A stretch of 64,000 nucleotides of DNA from Paenibacillus sp. MBLB1832 (GTDB lineage: Bacteria; Bacillota; Bacilli; Paenibacillales; NBRC-103111), in NCBI RefSeq assembly GCF_032271945.1, contig NZ_CP130319.1, positions 2,499,001 through 2,563,000 of the forward strand. The letters run 5' to 3'. Below the pieces are notes generated by a model, which worked only from the letters and a program-made list of their open reading frames with translations, had not been told where the DNA came from and did not search any database. Positions 37,909 to 47,250 of this stretch are shown piece by piece (within the stretch, counting starts at the first letter, position 1; every line of letters starts with the position of its first letter). A program made the position numbers and the translations under genes.

Positions 37909-38179
37909 CTCCCTTAGAGAATAGTTTTAACGTTCAACAAAATGGCAATGGTGTATTCGATGAGAATGTTGCTTTGCCTGACACGCAAAGATGGAGATTG
38001 GAATGAAAAGGACTCTGATAACTATGGGTACGATATGGATGAGGTATTATCGGATTGAGTTGAACATCGGAGATTTAGCTTTAAATGCAAGCTGTACTAT
38101 ATAGTTTCAAGGATCTGTTATAGTCAAATAACCCCTTATATAATAGGGGGTTTAGAAAACTGTCCTATAAAATAATAAC
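37909..38179. other. AT-rich spacer without a convincing gene
   Basis: Holds short frames only, the coding-like fragments mentioned for 37747, and an AACCCC/GGGGTT hairpin at 38130-38152 that lacks a proper T-run. A TATAAAAT-like -10 near 38166 could start the leader RNA that follows. Confidence 0.4.
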
Positions 38180-38285
38180 GGCGGCTGCTTGCGCAGCCGC
38201 CTCATGGGAGAGGAGAAACCGGACGAAGAGCTTATGGGGAAACGTAAGCCTTCTCCGCGGTTGTCTACGACATTCTCTGATGTCG
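38180..38285 (+). ncRNA. candidate ylbH leader RNA
   Basis: Three consecutive hairpins precede rsmD (Bacillus ylbH). P1 is GGCGGCTGC/GCAGCCGCC with a TTGC loop (38180-38201). P2 is a long stem AACC-GGA-GAAG-GCTTA paired with TAAGC-CTTC-TCC-GGTT around a ten-base purine-rich loop (38217-38262). P3 is CGACAT/ATGTCG (38268-38285). A structured ylbH leader is known in low-GC Gram-positives; the call rests on position and foldability, since I cannot compare it with the family consensus here. Confidence 0.6.
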
Positions 38286-38407
38286 ATAGTTCAAGGATGA
38301 CCGATTTACGGTAAATTTATACATCGCAGGGATAAAATTTTTGTGTCCATTCAGGGCTTGTGGTACGATAACAAAAGAATGAATGGGCAAGAAGGGAAAT
38401 GCGTACG

Positions 38408-38977
38408 ATGAGAGTAATTTCTGGCACGGCGAAAGGCCGGTCGTTGAAGGCGGTACCAGGGACAAGTACACGTCCGACAACGGATAAAGTGAAGGAAGCG
38501 ATCTTCAGTATGATCGGGCCTTATTTCGACGGAGGGCAAGTGCTTGATCTATTCGCAGGCACAGGCGGACTAGGAATCGAGGCGCTCAGCCGCGGGATGG
38601 ACAAAGCGATTTTTATTGATATCGAGAAGAAAAGCATCGACACCATTCAGCATAATGTGCAAGTAGCAGGTCTGAAGGATCAGGTGGAGATTTATCGTAC
38701 TGATGCAACGAGGGCGTTGAAAGTGTTAGCGAAGCGGGCAGAGCAGTTCCAACTGGTGTTTCTGGATCCGCCGTATCGCATGAAAGGGATCGCAGAGTTA
38801 ATAAGTACGATGGAGGAACAGGCGCTAGTGGATGAGCAAGCGGTTGTCGTCGTGGAACACGATGCGAAAGATGTTCTAGACGAAACGATCGGTGGTTTTC
38901 TCAAGCAGCGCAGGGCTGACTACGGTGATACCGCGGTGACGATTTATAAACGAGAGCTTGACACAGCATCGATATAA
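38408..38977 (+). CDS. rsmD: 16S rRNA (guanine966-N2)-methyltransferase RsmD
   Basis: 189 residues starting MRVISGTAKGRSL, with LDLFAGTGGLGIEALSRG for SAM binding and LDPPYR as the catalytic NPPY-type motif. Called YlbH in Bacillus. The ATG at 38408 fits the family; the ATG at 38399 leaves too little room for GAAGGG. Preceded by the candidate leader RNA and followed 13 bases later by coaD, the usual pair. Confidence 0.94.
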   Translation: MRVISGTAKGRSLKAVPGTSTRPTTDKVKEAIFSMIGPYFDGGQVLDLFAGTGGLGIEALSRGMDKAIFIDIEKKSIDTIQHNVQVAGLKDQVEIYRTDATRALKVLAKRAEQFQLVFLDPPYRMKGIAELISTMEEQALVDEQAVVVVEHDAKDVLDETIGGFLKQRRADYGDTAVTIYKRELDTASI

Positions 38978-38990
38978 GGAGATGAACAGC

Positions 38991-39494
38991 ATGATGAGGC
39001 AAGAACACGGGATCACAGTTGCGGTATACCCAGGAAGTTTCGATCCAGTTACCTACGGGCATCTTGATATTATACATAGAGCTGCAAAAGTATTTGATAA
39101 GCTAATCGTAGCGGTGTTAAACAATACTTCCAAAAATGCGTTATTCAGCTTGGAAGAACGGATGGAGCTTCTGCGGAAAGTCACGGCGGACCTCCCCAAT
39201 GTCGAGATTGACGGTTTTCGGGATCTCATGGTGAATTACATGAAAGCGCGCAATGTGCGGCTGATCGTTCGTGGGCTTCGGGCCGTATCGGATTTTGAAT
39301 ATGAGCTTCAAATGGCCTCAACGAACCACAAGTTAAATCCCGATGTGGAGACGTTTTTTATGACATCGAAGCCGCAGTTCTCATATTTGAGCTCCAGCAT
39401 TGTGAAAGAAATTGCGAAATTCCACGGACCTGTGGAAGATCTGGTGCCAGCAGAAGTGGAAGAGGAATTGCGTAAGAAATATCCGCAATCCTAA
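38991..39494 (+). CDS. coaD: phosphopantetheine adenylyltransferase
   Basis: Penultimate step of coenzyme A synthesis. 167 residues from the ATG at 38991 (AAGGAGATGA upstream); earlier in-frame ATGs lie inside rsmD or the ribosome site. YPGSFDPVTYGH holds the nucleotidyltransferase T/HxGH motif, and VRGLRAVSDFEYE and the SSSIVKE block are standard. Confidence 0.95.
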   Translation: MMRQEHGITVAVYPGSFDPVTYGHLDIIHRAAKVFDKLIVAVLNNTSKNALFSLEERMELLRKVTADLPNVEIDGFRDLMVNYMKARNVRLIVRGLRAVSDFEYELQMASTNHKLNPDVETFFMTSKPQFSYLSSSIVKEIAKFHGPVEDLVPAEVEEELRKKYPQS

Positions 39495-39505
39495 CGCCAG
39501 CCAGA

Positions 39506-40774
39506 TTAACTTTTTCTCTGGAAAAGTCGTAAACCAACAGAAACCAGCAGCATCACGCTGAAAATAAAAAGGAATTGTGTCAGCATCGGTCCACATAGGC
39601 CCCATGCTGATTCGCCGTTTACAGGGAATACCGCGGCTTTCGCCTCGCTAGGTGCTCGGTCCAACCAAAGAAAAGAAGGCTCATCTTCCGCGAAGAGCAG
39701 TTGGAGCGGTTTCCAGAGCATGATCGTTGTAAACAACGCTAAGACAGCGTGAAGCGCGCGCGACTGTAGGAAAAATAAATAACGTGCATCGGACTTCTGA
39801 TGAAAGCCGGCAACCTGTGCATGGGCGGACAATCCGCCCCAGCCTAGGAATGCACTGAGCAGGGCCATTTGAGGCAAGAGGGGGATTTCTTTTGCTTGGC
39901 TGAAGGCGTAAGAACCGAGATGAATCTCCATGAATCCTTTGATCCAAAGCGGAGTCGTGTCTGTGAAAATATTCATAGTGCTCAACAATAATTGCGTAAT
40001 AGGCCGGAGTAGTTCAGTCACATGCATAATGGAAACGACGTTGATGAGGACGGAGAAAATCATCATATATCCGCCAATTAACAGAAGTGTTTGTACGGCG
40101 TTGGAAACTGCATCGCCCAGGAGTTTACCGAAGGTGCGACCATCGTCCCAGTAAGCCTGACGCATAGCGGCTAACGCCGCCTTCCATAAAGAGTCATGAG
40201 ATAGATCAGGCGCAGCGGCGGTGAATTCCTTAGTACTAACGGGCTGTTTACGAAGCCGCATTAGGAAACCGGTGACGATAGCGGACAAATAATGTACGAT
40301 CGTCAAGATAATGCCTAGCTTGGCGCTATGCAGGAAACCGATGCCGACCACCATGATCAGGAACAGCGGGCTGCAGAGGTGAGAGAGCGCCGTTAAGCGT
40401 TCCGTTTCAGTGCGAGTAAGGAGATTTTTTTCACGCAGAGATGCAGTAATTTTTGCTCCAGCAGGAAACCCTACAACAAAGCCAGAAGCGACAGCCCAAC
40501 CGCTGACACCAGGGAGTCGGAATACAATCCGCATCAGAGGATCCAGCAGCACGCCTGTCCCATGAATTACACCGAAACCAATCAGCAACTCGGTCATGAT
40601 GAGAAAAGGCATGAATGCGGGAAAAACAAGCTTCCACCAAATAGTAAGCCCCTCAAGTGAGGATTGGAACGCTTTATCGGGAAATAGAATGATAGACACC
40701 ACGACAAGGCCAGCCAAGGCGCCTAGCACCAGTGTTGTGAGTTTGGCTTTGAATCTTGCCTGAATAGGCTGCAT
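39506..40774 (-). CDS. ylbJ: sporulation integral membrane protein YlbJ
   Basis: 422 residues with eight or so membrane helices and two nucleoside-recognition (Gate) halves, e.g. FPAFMPFLIMTELL and GFVVGFPAGAKIT. In Bacillus ylbJ is made in the mother cell under sigma-E and is needed for normal spores; transport function is presumed. GAGGTGATG precedes the ATG. A GTACAAT sequence upstream on this strand could be part of a sigma-E -10 but is not convincing. Converges with coaD with only 11 bp between stops. Confidence 0.92.
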   Translation of the reverse strand: MQPIQARFKAKLTTLVLGALAGLVVVSIILFPDKAFQSSLEGLTIWWKLVFPAFMPFLIMTELLIGFGVIHGTGVLLDPLMRIVFRLPGVSGWAVASGFVVGFPAGAKITASLREKNLLTRTETERLTALSHLCSPLFLIMVVGIGFLHSAKLGIILTIVHYLSAIVTGFLMRLRKQPVSTKEFTAAAPDLSHDSLWKAALAAMRQAYWDDGRTFGKLLGDAVSNAVQTLLLIGGYMMIFSVLINVVSIMHVTELLRPITQLLLSTMNIFTDTTPLWIKGFMEIHLGSYAFSQAKEIPLLPQMALLSAFLGWGGLSAHAQVAGFHQKSDARYLFFLQSRALHAVLALFTTIMLWKPLQLLFAEDEPSFLWLDRAPSEAKAAVFPVNGESAWGLCGPMLTQFLFIFSVMLLVSVGLRLFQRKS

Positions 40775-40867
40775 AGCATCACCTCGTCATCGAACATGCT
40801 TCATTGTACGCAAGAAGGTAGGGGATTAGACCAAGCAACCACGCAACAGGAAGGGGGAGAAGTTTGC

Positions 40868-41989
40868 ATGGAGAGGGAAGAAGAGAGTACCATAACCACA
40901 TGGTCCAATGACTCTTATCGGTATCCAAGAAGCTCTGCAACGAGACGCTACTTAATCTCAGCACTTGTTGGCATCATCATTGTGTATCTATTGTTTTTTG
41001 TGCGGCTACCTTATTTTATTTTTATGCCAGGCACGGCGGAAGAAATCAAACCGATGGTGTCCATCGCCAAAAGCACGGGAACAGAGCAAGGAACGTTAAT
41101 GTTAACGACCGTTCGTGTCGCAGATGCTAATTTGGTTAACTATTTAGTAGGACTCGTTCATCCATATGAAGAAATACAACCGAAAACATCCGTCCTCAAA
41201 AAAGGGGAGTCAGAGCAGGAGTATACACAGCGGCAAGAATATGTAATGCTCACTTCGCAAGCAAGTGCGATGCAAGCCGCGTACACAGAAGCTAAGATCC
41301 CCTACCACATTGAACATGAGGGTGTGATGGTCCTGCAAACCGTTGCAGGCTTATCAGGAGAGAAAGCGCTCAAACCAGGCGATGTGCTTTTGAAAGCTGG
41401 GGATAAAGAGATTAAGGTGGCGCAAGACTTGCTAGACTCCCTCAAAGGCAGAAAAGCAGGCGAAACGATCTCGATTACCTATATGCGGAAAAAGGTTCAA
41501 CAACAAGCCGAACTAACATTAGGCCAGCTTCCGCTTGGGCAAGGGGAAACTGAGCAGCGGGTAGGGATTGGCGTCGTTCCTGCGGACATGCAATCAGTCA
41601 AAGCCGACCAAGCGGATCAACAGGTGTCGATCAAAGCTGGAGATATTGGCGGGCCTTCCGCAGGCTTGATGTTCTCTTTGGAGATTTTCAACCAACTGGT
41701 GCCAGAGGATATTACGAAGGGTTACCGAATTGCAGGCACGGGCACGATAGATACAGATGGGAATGTAGGTCCAATTGGCGGTATTCAGCATAAAATTATT
41801 GCCGCGGACCGCGAAAAAGCAGAAATTTTCTTTGCGCCCAAGAATATCACCTACAAAGACGGCACCAAGATTGAGAACTATTCTGATGCAGTCAAAAGAG
41901 CGGAACAGATCAAGACGAAGATGAAAATTGTAGAAATTGGCACGATGGAAGAGGCCTTGAACTATCTAGCAGCGTTGCCTCCGAAATAA
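40868..41989 (+). CDS. ylbL: PDZ-domain Lon-like serine protease YlbL
   Basis: 373 residues from the ATG at 40868 (GGGGGAGAAG upstream); the frame is open earlier but lacks a site. One membrane helix at about 28-50, a PDZ domain about 125-225, and a Lon (S16) protease domain with the Ser264/Lys309 dyad (GGPSAGL, GIQHK). Extracytoplasmic. In Bacillus YlbL, with CtpA, degrades the cell-division inhibitor YneA during recovery from DNA damage, an attractive link to the SOS cassette nearby, though no yneA was seen here. Confidence 0.93.
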   Translation: MEREEESTITTWSNDSYRYPRSSATRRYLISALVGIIIVYLLFFVRLPYFIFMPGTAEEIKPMVSIAKSTGTEQGTLMLTTVRVADANLVNYLVGLVHPYEEIQPKTSVLKKGESEQEYTQRQEYVMLTSQASAMQAAYTEAKIPYHIEHEGVMVLQTVAGLSGEKALKPGDVLLKAGDKEIKVAQDLLDSLKGRKAGETISITYMRKKVQQQAELTLGQLPLGQGETEQRVGIGVVPADMQSVKADQADQQVSIKAGDIGGPSAGLMFSLEIFNQLVPEDITKGYRIAGTGTIDTDGNVGPIGGIQHKIIAADREKAEIFFAPKNITYKDGTKIENYSDAVKRAEQIKTKMKIVEIGTMEEALNYLAALPPK

Positions 41990-42020
41990 GCCGAATCTAG
42001 CAAGATGGATATGATTTGAA

Positions 42021-42050
42021 TTGACAAATGGTAAACGCAATGGATATAAT
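42021..42050 (+). promoter_or_regulatory. sigma-A promoter of yceD-rpmF
   Basis: Perfect TTGACA and TATAAT hexamers with an 18-base spacer, 27 bases before the yceD start. Confidence 0.88.
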
Positions 42051-42076
42051 AATCTTTGTTTGTTTGGGGTGATATC

Positions 42077-42586
42077 ATGCAAATTCGTTTTAGAGAGCTG
42101 GCTCTTCATGGACAACCCGTCCATATGAGTGAGATTTTAGATGTGAAGGAACCTTTTGAAGGCCTTCCTGACATTCTTAATCATGGACCTGTACATGTCG
42201 ATCTTCATGCAACGTATGAAGACGGAGCAGCCAAAGTTAATGGTACGATAACGCTAGACTTGGAGTTAAGCTGTTCACGTTGCTTAACGCACACGAACCA
42301 AACTATTAAGCTTCCTTTCCAGGAAGTCTTTATGCAGAAGCCAGAGGAAGAAGATCCAGAGCTTGATGAGGATATTCATTTGGTGGTTGGGGATAAAGTC
42401 GATTTAGAGCCTTACGTCGTAGAAAATGTAGTGGTCGGTTTACCGTACATACCACTTTGTGACGAAGCGTGCAAAGGTCTCTGTCCGGTGTGTGGAGGAA
42501 ATCGCAATGAGCATGATTGCGGCTGTAAGACGGAGAAGATTGATCCTCGCCTTGCAGGTCTCGCGGACTTTTTTAACAAAGAATAA
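42077..42586 (+). CDS. yceD: DUF177 (YceD) family protein
   Basis: 169 residues starting MQIRFRELALHG after GGGGTGATATC. Two cysteine pairs, CSRC near 70 and CPVC plus CGC near the C-terminus, suggest a bound zinc. The family (YlbN in Bacillus) sits before rpmF in most bacteria and is implicated in 23S rRNA metabolism and ribosome assembly; exact role is not established here. Confidence 0.9.
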   Translation: MQIRFRELALHGQPVHMSEILDVKEPFEGLPDILNHGPVHVDLHATYEDGAAKVNGTITLDLELSCSRCLTHTNQTIKLPFQEVFMQKPEEEDPELDEDIHLVVGDKVDLEPYVVENVVVGLPYIPLCDEACKGLCPVCGGNRNEHDCGCKTEKIDPRLAGLADFFNKE

Positions 42587-42623
42587 AGCAATATCCGAAA
42601 TTCAATGAAGGAGGTGTTTTGAA

Positions 42624-42797
42624 ATGGCAGTACCTCAACGAAGAACGTCCAAAACTCGTCGCGACAAGCGCCGTACGCACTTTAAATTGGAAGTTCCAGG
42701 CATGGTGAAATGTGAAAATTGTGCAGAGCTTAAGCTTGCGCATCACGTTTGTAAATCTTGCGGAACATACAAAAGCAGAGAGATCGTAAAAGCATAA
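42624..42797 (+). CDS. rpmF: 50S ribosomal protein L32
   Basis: 57 residues, [17 protein letters not shown] to SREIVKA, too short to be caught by long-ORF searches. The zinc-ribbon cysteine pairs CENC and CKSC are complete, i.e. the C+ form. GAAGGAGGTG is a perfect ribosome site. Ends the yceD-rpmF unit; a terminator follows. Confidence 0.95.
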   Translation: MAVPQRRTSKTRRDKRRTHFKLEVPGMVKCENCAELKLAHHVCKSCGTYKSREIVKA

Positions 42798-42806
42798 GAA
42801 TAGACA

Positions 42807-42843
42807 TAGTACTTCATCCTAGTGTGAGGTGCTATTTTTTTTT
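42807..42843 (+). terminator. rho-independent terminator of rpmF
   Basis: TAGTACTTCA/TGAGGTGCTA 10-bp stem (two G-U pairs) with an eight-base loop and a nine-T run. Confidence 0.88.
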
Positions 42844-42879
42844 GCTTTCTTTTTGGTTGTAAATTTAATATACTACAGT

Positions 42880-42896
42880 TTAGTATCTGGTAATAA
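42880..42896. promoter_or_regulatory. FapR operator
   Basis: TTAGTATCTGGTAATAA is a 17-bp dyad closely resembling the FapR box (TTAGTA-N5-TAMTAA type). It lies six bases after a TATACT -10 (42869-42874), i.e. over the likely transcription start, and 27 bases before fapR. FapR would repress this operon and release on binding malonyl-CoA. Confidence 0.8.
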
Positions 42897-42922
42897 GATG
42901 AGATCTCACGAGATAAGATAAG

Positions 42923-43537
42923 GTGGTGCTTACCATCGAACGCCTTCCCAAACGACTAAGGCAGCAGCAACTGCTGCAAGCCATTGATGCGAACCCTTTT
43001 ATGACGGATGAGGAACTGATGCGAACATTTGGGGTTAGTATCCAGACTGTCCGCTTAGATCGATTAGAGCTCGGTATTCCTGAACTGCGGGAACGTATGA
43101 AGCATATGGCTGTCAAAACCTATGATCATGTGCGTTCGCTTCCGATTGACGAAATTATTGGCGAAGTGATTGATCTACAGCTGGATCAAAGCGGTATTTC
43201 AATCTTTGAAATTAAAGAAGATCATATTTTTTCAAGAACCAAAATTGCCAGAGGACATCATATTTTCTCGCAAGCTAATTCCTTGGCTGTTGCCGTCATC
43301 GACGACCCGATCGCGCTAACCGCGTCAGCAGATATTCGTTTTATTCGTTCTGTAAAGCTCGGAGAGAAGTGTGTGGCCAAGGCGTATGTGCGGTCTGTTT
43401 CCAAAGGAAAAGCAAGAGTGGAAGTGTTCACGTATGTGGGCGATGAAACCGTGTTCCGAGGTAATTTTGTCATCTTTCATTCGAAGAAAGAGCAACATCT
43501 AGATAGGGAGGACAAGCACCATGCGGATCGCGATTGA
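42923..43537 (+). CDS. fapR: fatty acid and phospholipid biosynthesis repressor FapR
   Basis: 204 residues. The N-terminal helix-turn-helix has [33 protein letters not shown], split here by convention as [16 protein letters not shown] hot-dog effector domain ([17 protein letters not shown]) binds malonyl-CoA. Starts at GTG with little room for a ribosome site (AAGGTG overlaps the start); GTG at 42926 is an equal alternative. The operator upstream indicates autoregulation. Overlaps plsX by 17 bp. Confidence 0.94.
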   Translation: MVLTIERLPKRLRQQQLLQAIDANPFMTDEELMRTFGVSIQTVRLDRLELGIPELRERMKHMAVKTYDHVRSLPIDEIIGEVIDLQLDQSGISIFEIKEDHIFSRTKIARGHHIFSQANSLAVAVIDDPIALTASADIRFIRSVKLGEKCVAKAYVRSVSKGKARVEVFTYVGDETVFRGNFVIFHSKKEQHLDREDKHHADRD

Positions 43538-44525
43538 TGCAATGGGTGGGGATCATGCGCCCAAGATCGTAGTAGAGGGTGCTCTCGCAGCGGCCAAAGA
43601 GTGGAAAGATGTACATATTATTCTGGTAGGCAACAGCGCTGCGATTGAAGCTCACCTGACAGAGAGACCAGACAATTTGACGATTCATCATGCGGAAGAA
43701 GTGATCGAAGCGGAAGATGAGCCTGTTAAAGCAGTTCGACGCAAGAAGGACGCATCGATGGTTGTAGCAGGAAGACTGGTGAAAGAGAAACAAGCTGAGG
43801 CCATGATATCTGCTGGTAATACAGGGGCGCTGATGACAACGGGTTTGCTGGTTGTAGGAAGAATTCCTGGGATTGAACGCCCAGCGTTAGCCCCGATGAT
43901 TCCAACGATGGACGGCAAGGGTGTGCTCGCCCTAGACTTAGGCGCGAATATGGATGCAACCCCAGAGCAGCTCATTCAGTATGCGATTATGGGCAGCATT
44001 TATCGTTCGAAAGTCGATGGGATTTCCAATCCGCGCGTAGGTTTGTTGAACGTCGGAACGGAGTCGGCCAAAGGGAATGAATTAACCAAAACAGCATATC
44101 CTTTAATGGAACAAGCCCCGATTCAATTTATCGGCAATGTGGAATCTTCGCAGGTGCTTAGAGCCAAATGTGATGTCATTGTTTGTGATGGCTTCGCGGG
44201 CAACATCATGTTGAAATCACTAGAAGGTGCGGCTTCCGCGATCTTCTCAGCTTTGAAACAAGAGTTTACGAAATCGATATTTACGAAACTGGCTGCCGCT
44301 GTTTTGAAGCCAGGTTTGACACAATTTCGCAAAAAATTAGATTATAATGAACATGGAGCAGCTCCGTTCCTGGGTATCGATGGACTTGTGCTCAAGAGCC
44401 ACGGCTCATCCGATGCAAATGCGATAAAAAACGCTGTTCGACAAGCGAGAATAGCTCTACAAAATGATTTGGTTGGCACCATATCTGCCGAAATTAGCCG
44501 CGGGAAGCGAGATATATCAACATGA
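43521..44525 (+). CDS. plsX: phosphate acyltransferase PlsX
   Basis: Makes acyl-phosphate from acyl-ACP for phospholipid synthesis, at the membrane surface. 334 residues beginning [15 protein letters not shown], with the typical [16 protein letters not shown] and [12 protein letters not shown] blocks. GGGAGGACAAG lies inside the fapR end. Overlaps fabH by four bases. Confidence 0.96.
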   Translation: MRIAIDAMGGDHAPKIVVEGALAAAKEWKDVHIILVGNSAAIEAHLTERPDNLTIHHAEEVIEAEDEPVKAVRRKKDASMVVAGRLVKEKQAEAMISAGNTGALMTTGLLVVGRIPGIERPALAPMIPTMDGKGVLALDLGANMDATPEQLIQYAIMGSIYRSKVDGISNPRVGLLNVGTESAKGNELTKTAYPLMEQAPIQFIGNVESSQVLRAKCDVIVCDGFAGNIMLKSLEGAASAIFSALKQEFTKSIFTKLAAAVLKPGLTQFRKKLDYNEHGAAPFLGIDGLVLKSHGSSDANAIKNAVRQARIALQNDLVGTISAEISRGKRDIST

Positions 44526-45508
44526 ACCTAATACCAGTTGGGGTACTCGGAACGGGTAAATATGTCCCAGAACGTATTTTAACGAATCAAGAACTAGAAA
44601 CCATGGTGGAAACGAATGATGAGTGGATCGTAACGCGTACAGGCATCAAGGAAAGAAGAATTGCAGGGGAAGGACAAGCTACGTCAGACCTGTGCTATGA
44701 GGCTTCTTTGTTGGCGTTGTCGAACGCGGGAATTACAGCGGATCAACTCGATTTAATCATTGTAGCGACGATTACACCTGATATGTCGTTCCCATCCACA
44801 GCATGTATTCTGCAAGAAAAGCTAGGAGCGAAGAAGGCTGCGGCCTTTGACCTTTCTGCAGCTTGTTCAGGCTTTGTTTATGGGCTTGCCAATGCGACAA
44901 ATTTCATTGCAACAGGCACCTACCAATACGCGCTGGTTATCGGCGCAGATTGTCTGTCAAAAATTACCGATTACACAGATCGTAACACATGCATTCTTTT
45001 TGGAGATGGCGCAGGGGCTGTGGTAATTGGCGAAGTGCCTCAGGAAAGAGGTTTCAAATCTTTTGAATTAGGCGCAGACGGCACAGGTGGTCCATTGCTG
45101 AAGATCGAAGGCGGAGGCTCTCGAAATCCAGCTTCACAAACCTCATTAGATCAACGTTTACATTATATTTACATGGCGGGTGCTGAAGTATTTAAATTTG
45201 CCGTTCGCATCATGGGCAACGCAGCAGATGAGGCGCTTCGCAAAGCAGGCTGGGAGAAAACAGATATCGATCTGCTCGTCCCTCACCAAGCGAATATGCG
45301 GATTATTCAATCCTCATTAAATCGGTTGGAATTAGCGGAAGATAAATGTATGATTAATTTAGATAAATATGGCAATATGTCGGCAGCCTCGATTCCTGTT
45401 GCCTTGGCAGAAGCCGTGGAGCAAGGCCGATTGTCAGAAGGCGATCGACTGATCTTAGTAGGCTTTGGCGGCGGACTCACTTGGGGTGCGACGGCTTTGG
45501 TTTGGTAG
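44522..45508 (+). CDS. fabH: 3-oxoacyl-ACP synthase III FabH
   Basis: Starts fatty-acid chains by condensing acyl-CoA (branched primers in this group) with malonyl-ACP. 328 residues; catalytic triad Cys115 (AACSGF), His255 (VPHQAN) and Asn285 (YGNMSA) all present. In Bacillus fabHA lies in a separate operon with fabF; here it is inside the FapR-controlled cluster. Confidence 0.96.
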   Translation: MNLIPVGVLGTGKYVPERILTNQELETMVETNDEWIVTRTGIKERRIAGEGQATSDLCYEASLLALSNAGITADQLDLIIVATITPDMSFPSTACILQEKLGAKKAAAFDLSAACSGFVYGLANATNFIATGTYQYALVIGADCLSKITDYTDRNTCILFGDGAGAVVIGEVPQERGFKSFELGADGTGGPLLKIEGGGSRNPASQTSLDQRLHYIYMAGAEVFKFAVRIMGNAADEALRKAGWEKTDIDLLVPHQANMRIIQSSLNRLELAEDKCMINLDKYGNMSAASIPVALAEAVEQGRLSEGDRLILVGFGGGLTWGATALVW

Positions 45509-45560
45509 TTATAATTTAGCTAAAATATGATGATATCGCGAAAGGGGATCCTTTTCTCGT

Positions 45561-46511
45561 ATGGGTAAAATAGCATTTGTATTTCCTGGACAAGGTTCCC
45601 AGTCCGTAGGTATGGGTCAAGACCTGTACAACTCGCTGCCAGCAGCGAAAGCGTACTTCGACCGTGCTGACACTGCGCTGGGCTTCTCTTTGTCTAATCT
45701 GATCTTCCAAGGTCCAGAGGACCAATTGAAGATCACGTACCACACGCAGCCCGCGCTGCTCACGACAAGCATCGCTTGTCTGGAAGCGTTCAAGGCTGCG
45801 GGCATTACGCCAGACTATGTCGCTGGACATAGTCTAGGCGAGTACAGCGCGCTCGTCGCAGCGGGCGTGCTCGCGTTCGAAGACGCGGTCCGCACCGTGC
45901 GGGCCCGCGGCGAGTTCATGGAGCAGGCCGTCCCAGGCGGCCTGGGTGCCATGGCAGCCGTGCTCGGAGCCGAACGCGCAGCGTTGGCGGAGCTTTGCAC
46001 GGTTATCACGAGCAGCGGCTCCGTCGTGGAGCTCGCCAACGTGAACTGCCCGGGACAGATCGTCGTCTCGGGCAGCAAAGAAGGCGTTGCAGCGGTTGTC
46101 GAACGCTGCAAGGAAGCTGGCGCGAAGCGTGCCATCCCGCTTGAAGTGAGCGGGCCGTTTCACTCTTCCCTCATGAAGCCGGCTTCGGAGCGCCTTGCGG
46201 ATGTGCTCGCGTCCATAGAGATGCAAGAGGCCGCCGTTCCTGTCGTGGCCAACGTGACGGCGAGACCTGTTACACAGCCGAGCGATATTCGCGGCTTGCT
46301 GGTGGAACAGGTGTATTCCCCTGTTCTGTGGGAAGACACGATCACGTATTTGATCGGTGAAGGTGTCGATACGTTCATCGAGCTTGGTTCGGGAAGCGTA
46401 CTTGCAGGTCTAATCAAGAAGGTCGACAGAACGGTGAAAACCGTATCCATCGGCAGTTTGGAAGCGCTAGAGAAGTTCACCCAGGAGGTTCACGATCATG
46501 TTAACGGGTAA
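45561..46511 (+). CDS. fabD: malonyl-CoA:ACP transacylase
   Basis: Loads malonate on ACP. 316 residues; GQGSQ near the start, nucleophile Ser91 in GHSLGE, the GPFHS histidine near 199. GAAAGGGGATCC is the ribosome site, 52 bp after fabH. The middle of the gene is GC-rich compared with its neighbours. Overlaps fabG by 14 bp. Confidence 0.96.
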   Translation: MGKIAFVFPGQGSQSVGMGQDLYNSLPAAKAYFDRADTALGFSLSNLIFQGPEDQLKITYHTQPALLTTSIACLEAFKAAGITPDYVAGHSLGEYSALVAAGVLAFEDAVRTVRARGEFMEQAVPGGLGAMAAVLGAERAALAELCTVITSSGSVVELANVNCPGQIVVSGSKEGVAAVVERCKEAGAKRAIPLEVSGPFHSSLMKPASERLADVLASIEMQEAAVPVVANVTARPVTQPSDIRGLLVEQVYSPVLWEDTITYLIGEGVDTFIELGSGSVLAGLIKKVDRTVKTVSIGSLEALEKFTQEVHDHVNG

Positions 46512-47238
46512 AGTAGCATTAGTAACAGGGGCTTCCCGCGGGATTGGCCGTGCGATCGCTTTGCATTTGGCTGAGCATGGCGCTGATGTGGTTGTGAACT
46601 ATGCAGGCAGCGAAGGAGCTGCAAGCGAGGTTGTAGCTGCAATCGAAGCGATGGGGCGTAAAGCGATTAAATTGCGTGCAGATGTGAGCAGCTATCAAGA
46701 ATCCGAAGAGTTGGTCAAGCAAACAATAGAAACTTTTGGTAAAATTGATATCTTAGTGAATAATGCAGGCATAACAAGAGACAATTTAATCATGCGAATG
46801 AAAGAAGAAGAATTCGATCAAGTGATTGCGACGAATCTTAAAGGCGTGTTCAACTGTGTCAAAGCCGTAACGCGTCCGATGATGAAGCAGCGCTTCGGTC
46901 GAATTATCAACATATCTTCTGTAGTTGGTGTACTCGGGAATCCGGGACAAGCTAACTATGTAGCAGCGAAAGCTGGCGTAATTGGCCTTACGAAAGCGAC
47001 GGCGAAGGAACTGTCCTCCCGTGGCATTACCGTGAATGCAGTGGCGCCAGGCTTTATTGAAACCGATATGACAGACAAATTGTCTGCCGAGATGCGTGAA
47101 CAAATGCTGAAGCAAATTCCGCTGGAACGCCTTGGGCAGCCAGAGGAAATCGCGAAGGTTGTTCGGTTCTTGGCTTCTGACGATGCCTCTTACATGACAG
47201 GGCAGACGCTCCATGTAGACGGCGGGATGTACATGTAA
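46498..47238 (+). CDS. fabG: 3-oxoacyl-ACP reductase FabG
   Basis: NADPH-dependent short-chain reductase of fatty-acid elongation. 246 residues; TGASRGIG at 10-17, NNAG at 88-91, catalytic Tyr154/Lys158 in YVAAK, and the IETDM block. CAGGAGGTT lies within the end of fabD. A dyad and likely promoter separate it from acpP. Confidence 0.96.
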   Translation: MLTGKVALVTGASRGIGRAIALHLAEHGADVVVNYAGSEGAASEVVAAIEAMGRKAIKLRADVSSYQESEELVKQTIETFGKIDILVNNAGITRDNLIMRMKEEEFDQVIATNLKGVFNCVKAVTRPMMKQRFGRIINISSVVGVLGNPGQANYVAAKAGVIGLTKATAKELSSRGITVNAVAPGFIETDMTDKLSAEMREQMLKQIPLERLGQPEEIAKVVRFLASDDASYMTGQTLHVDGGMYM

Positions 47239-47250
47239 GTTTCTTCCAAA

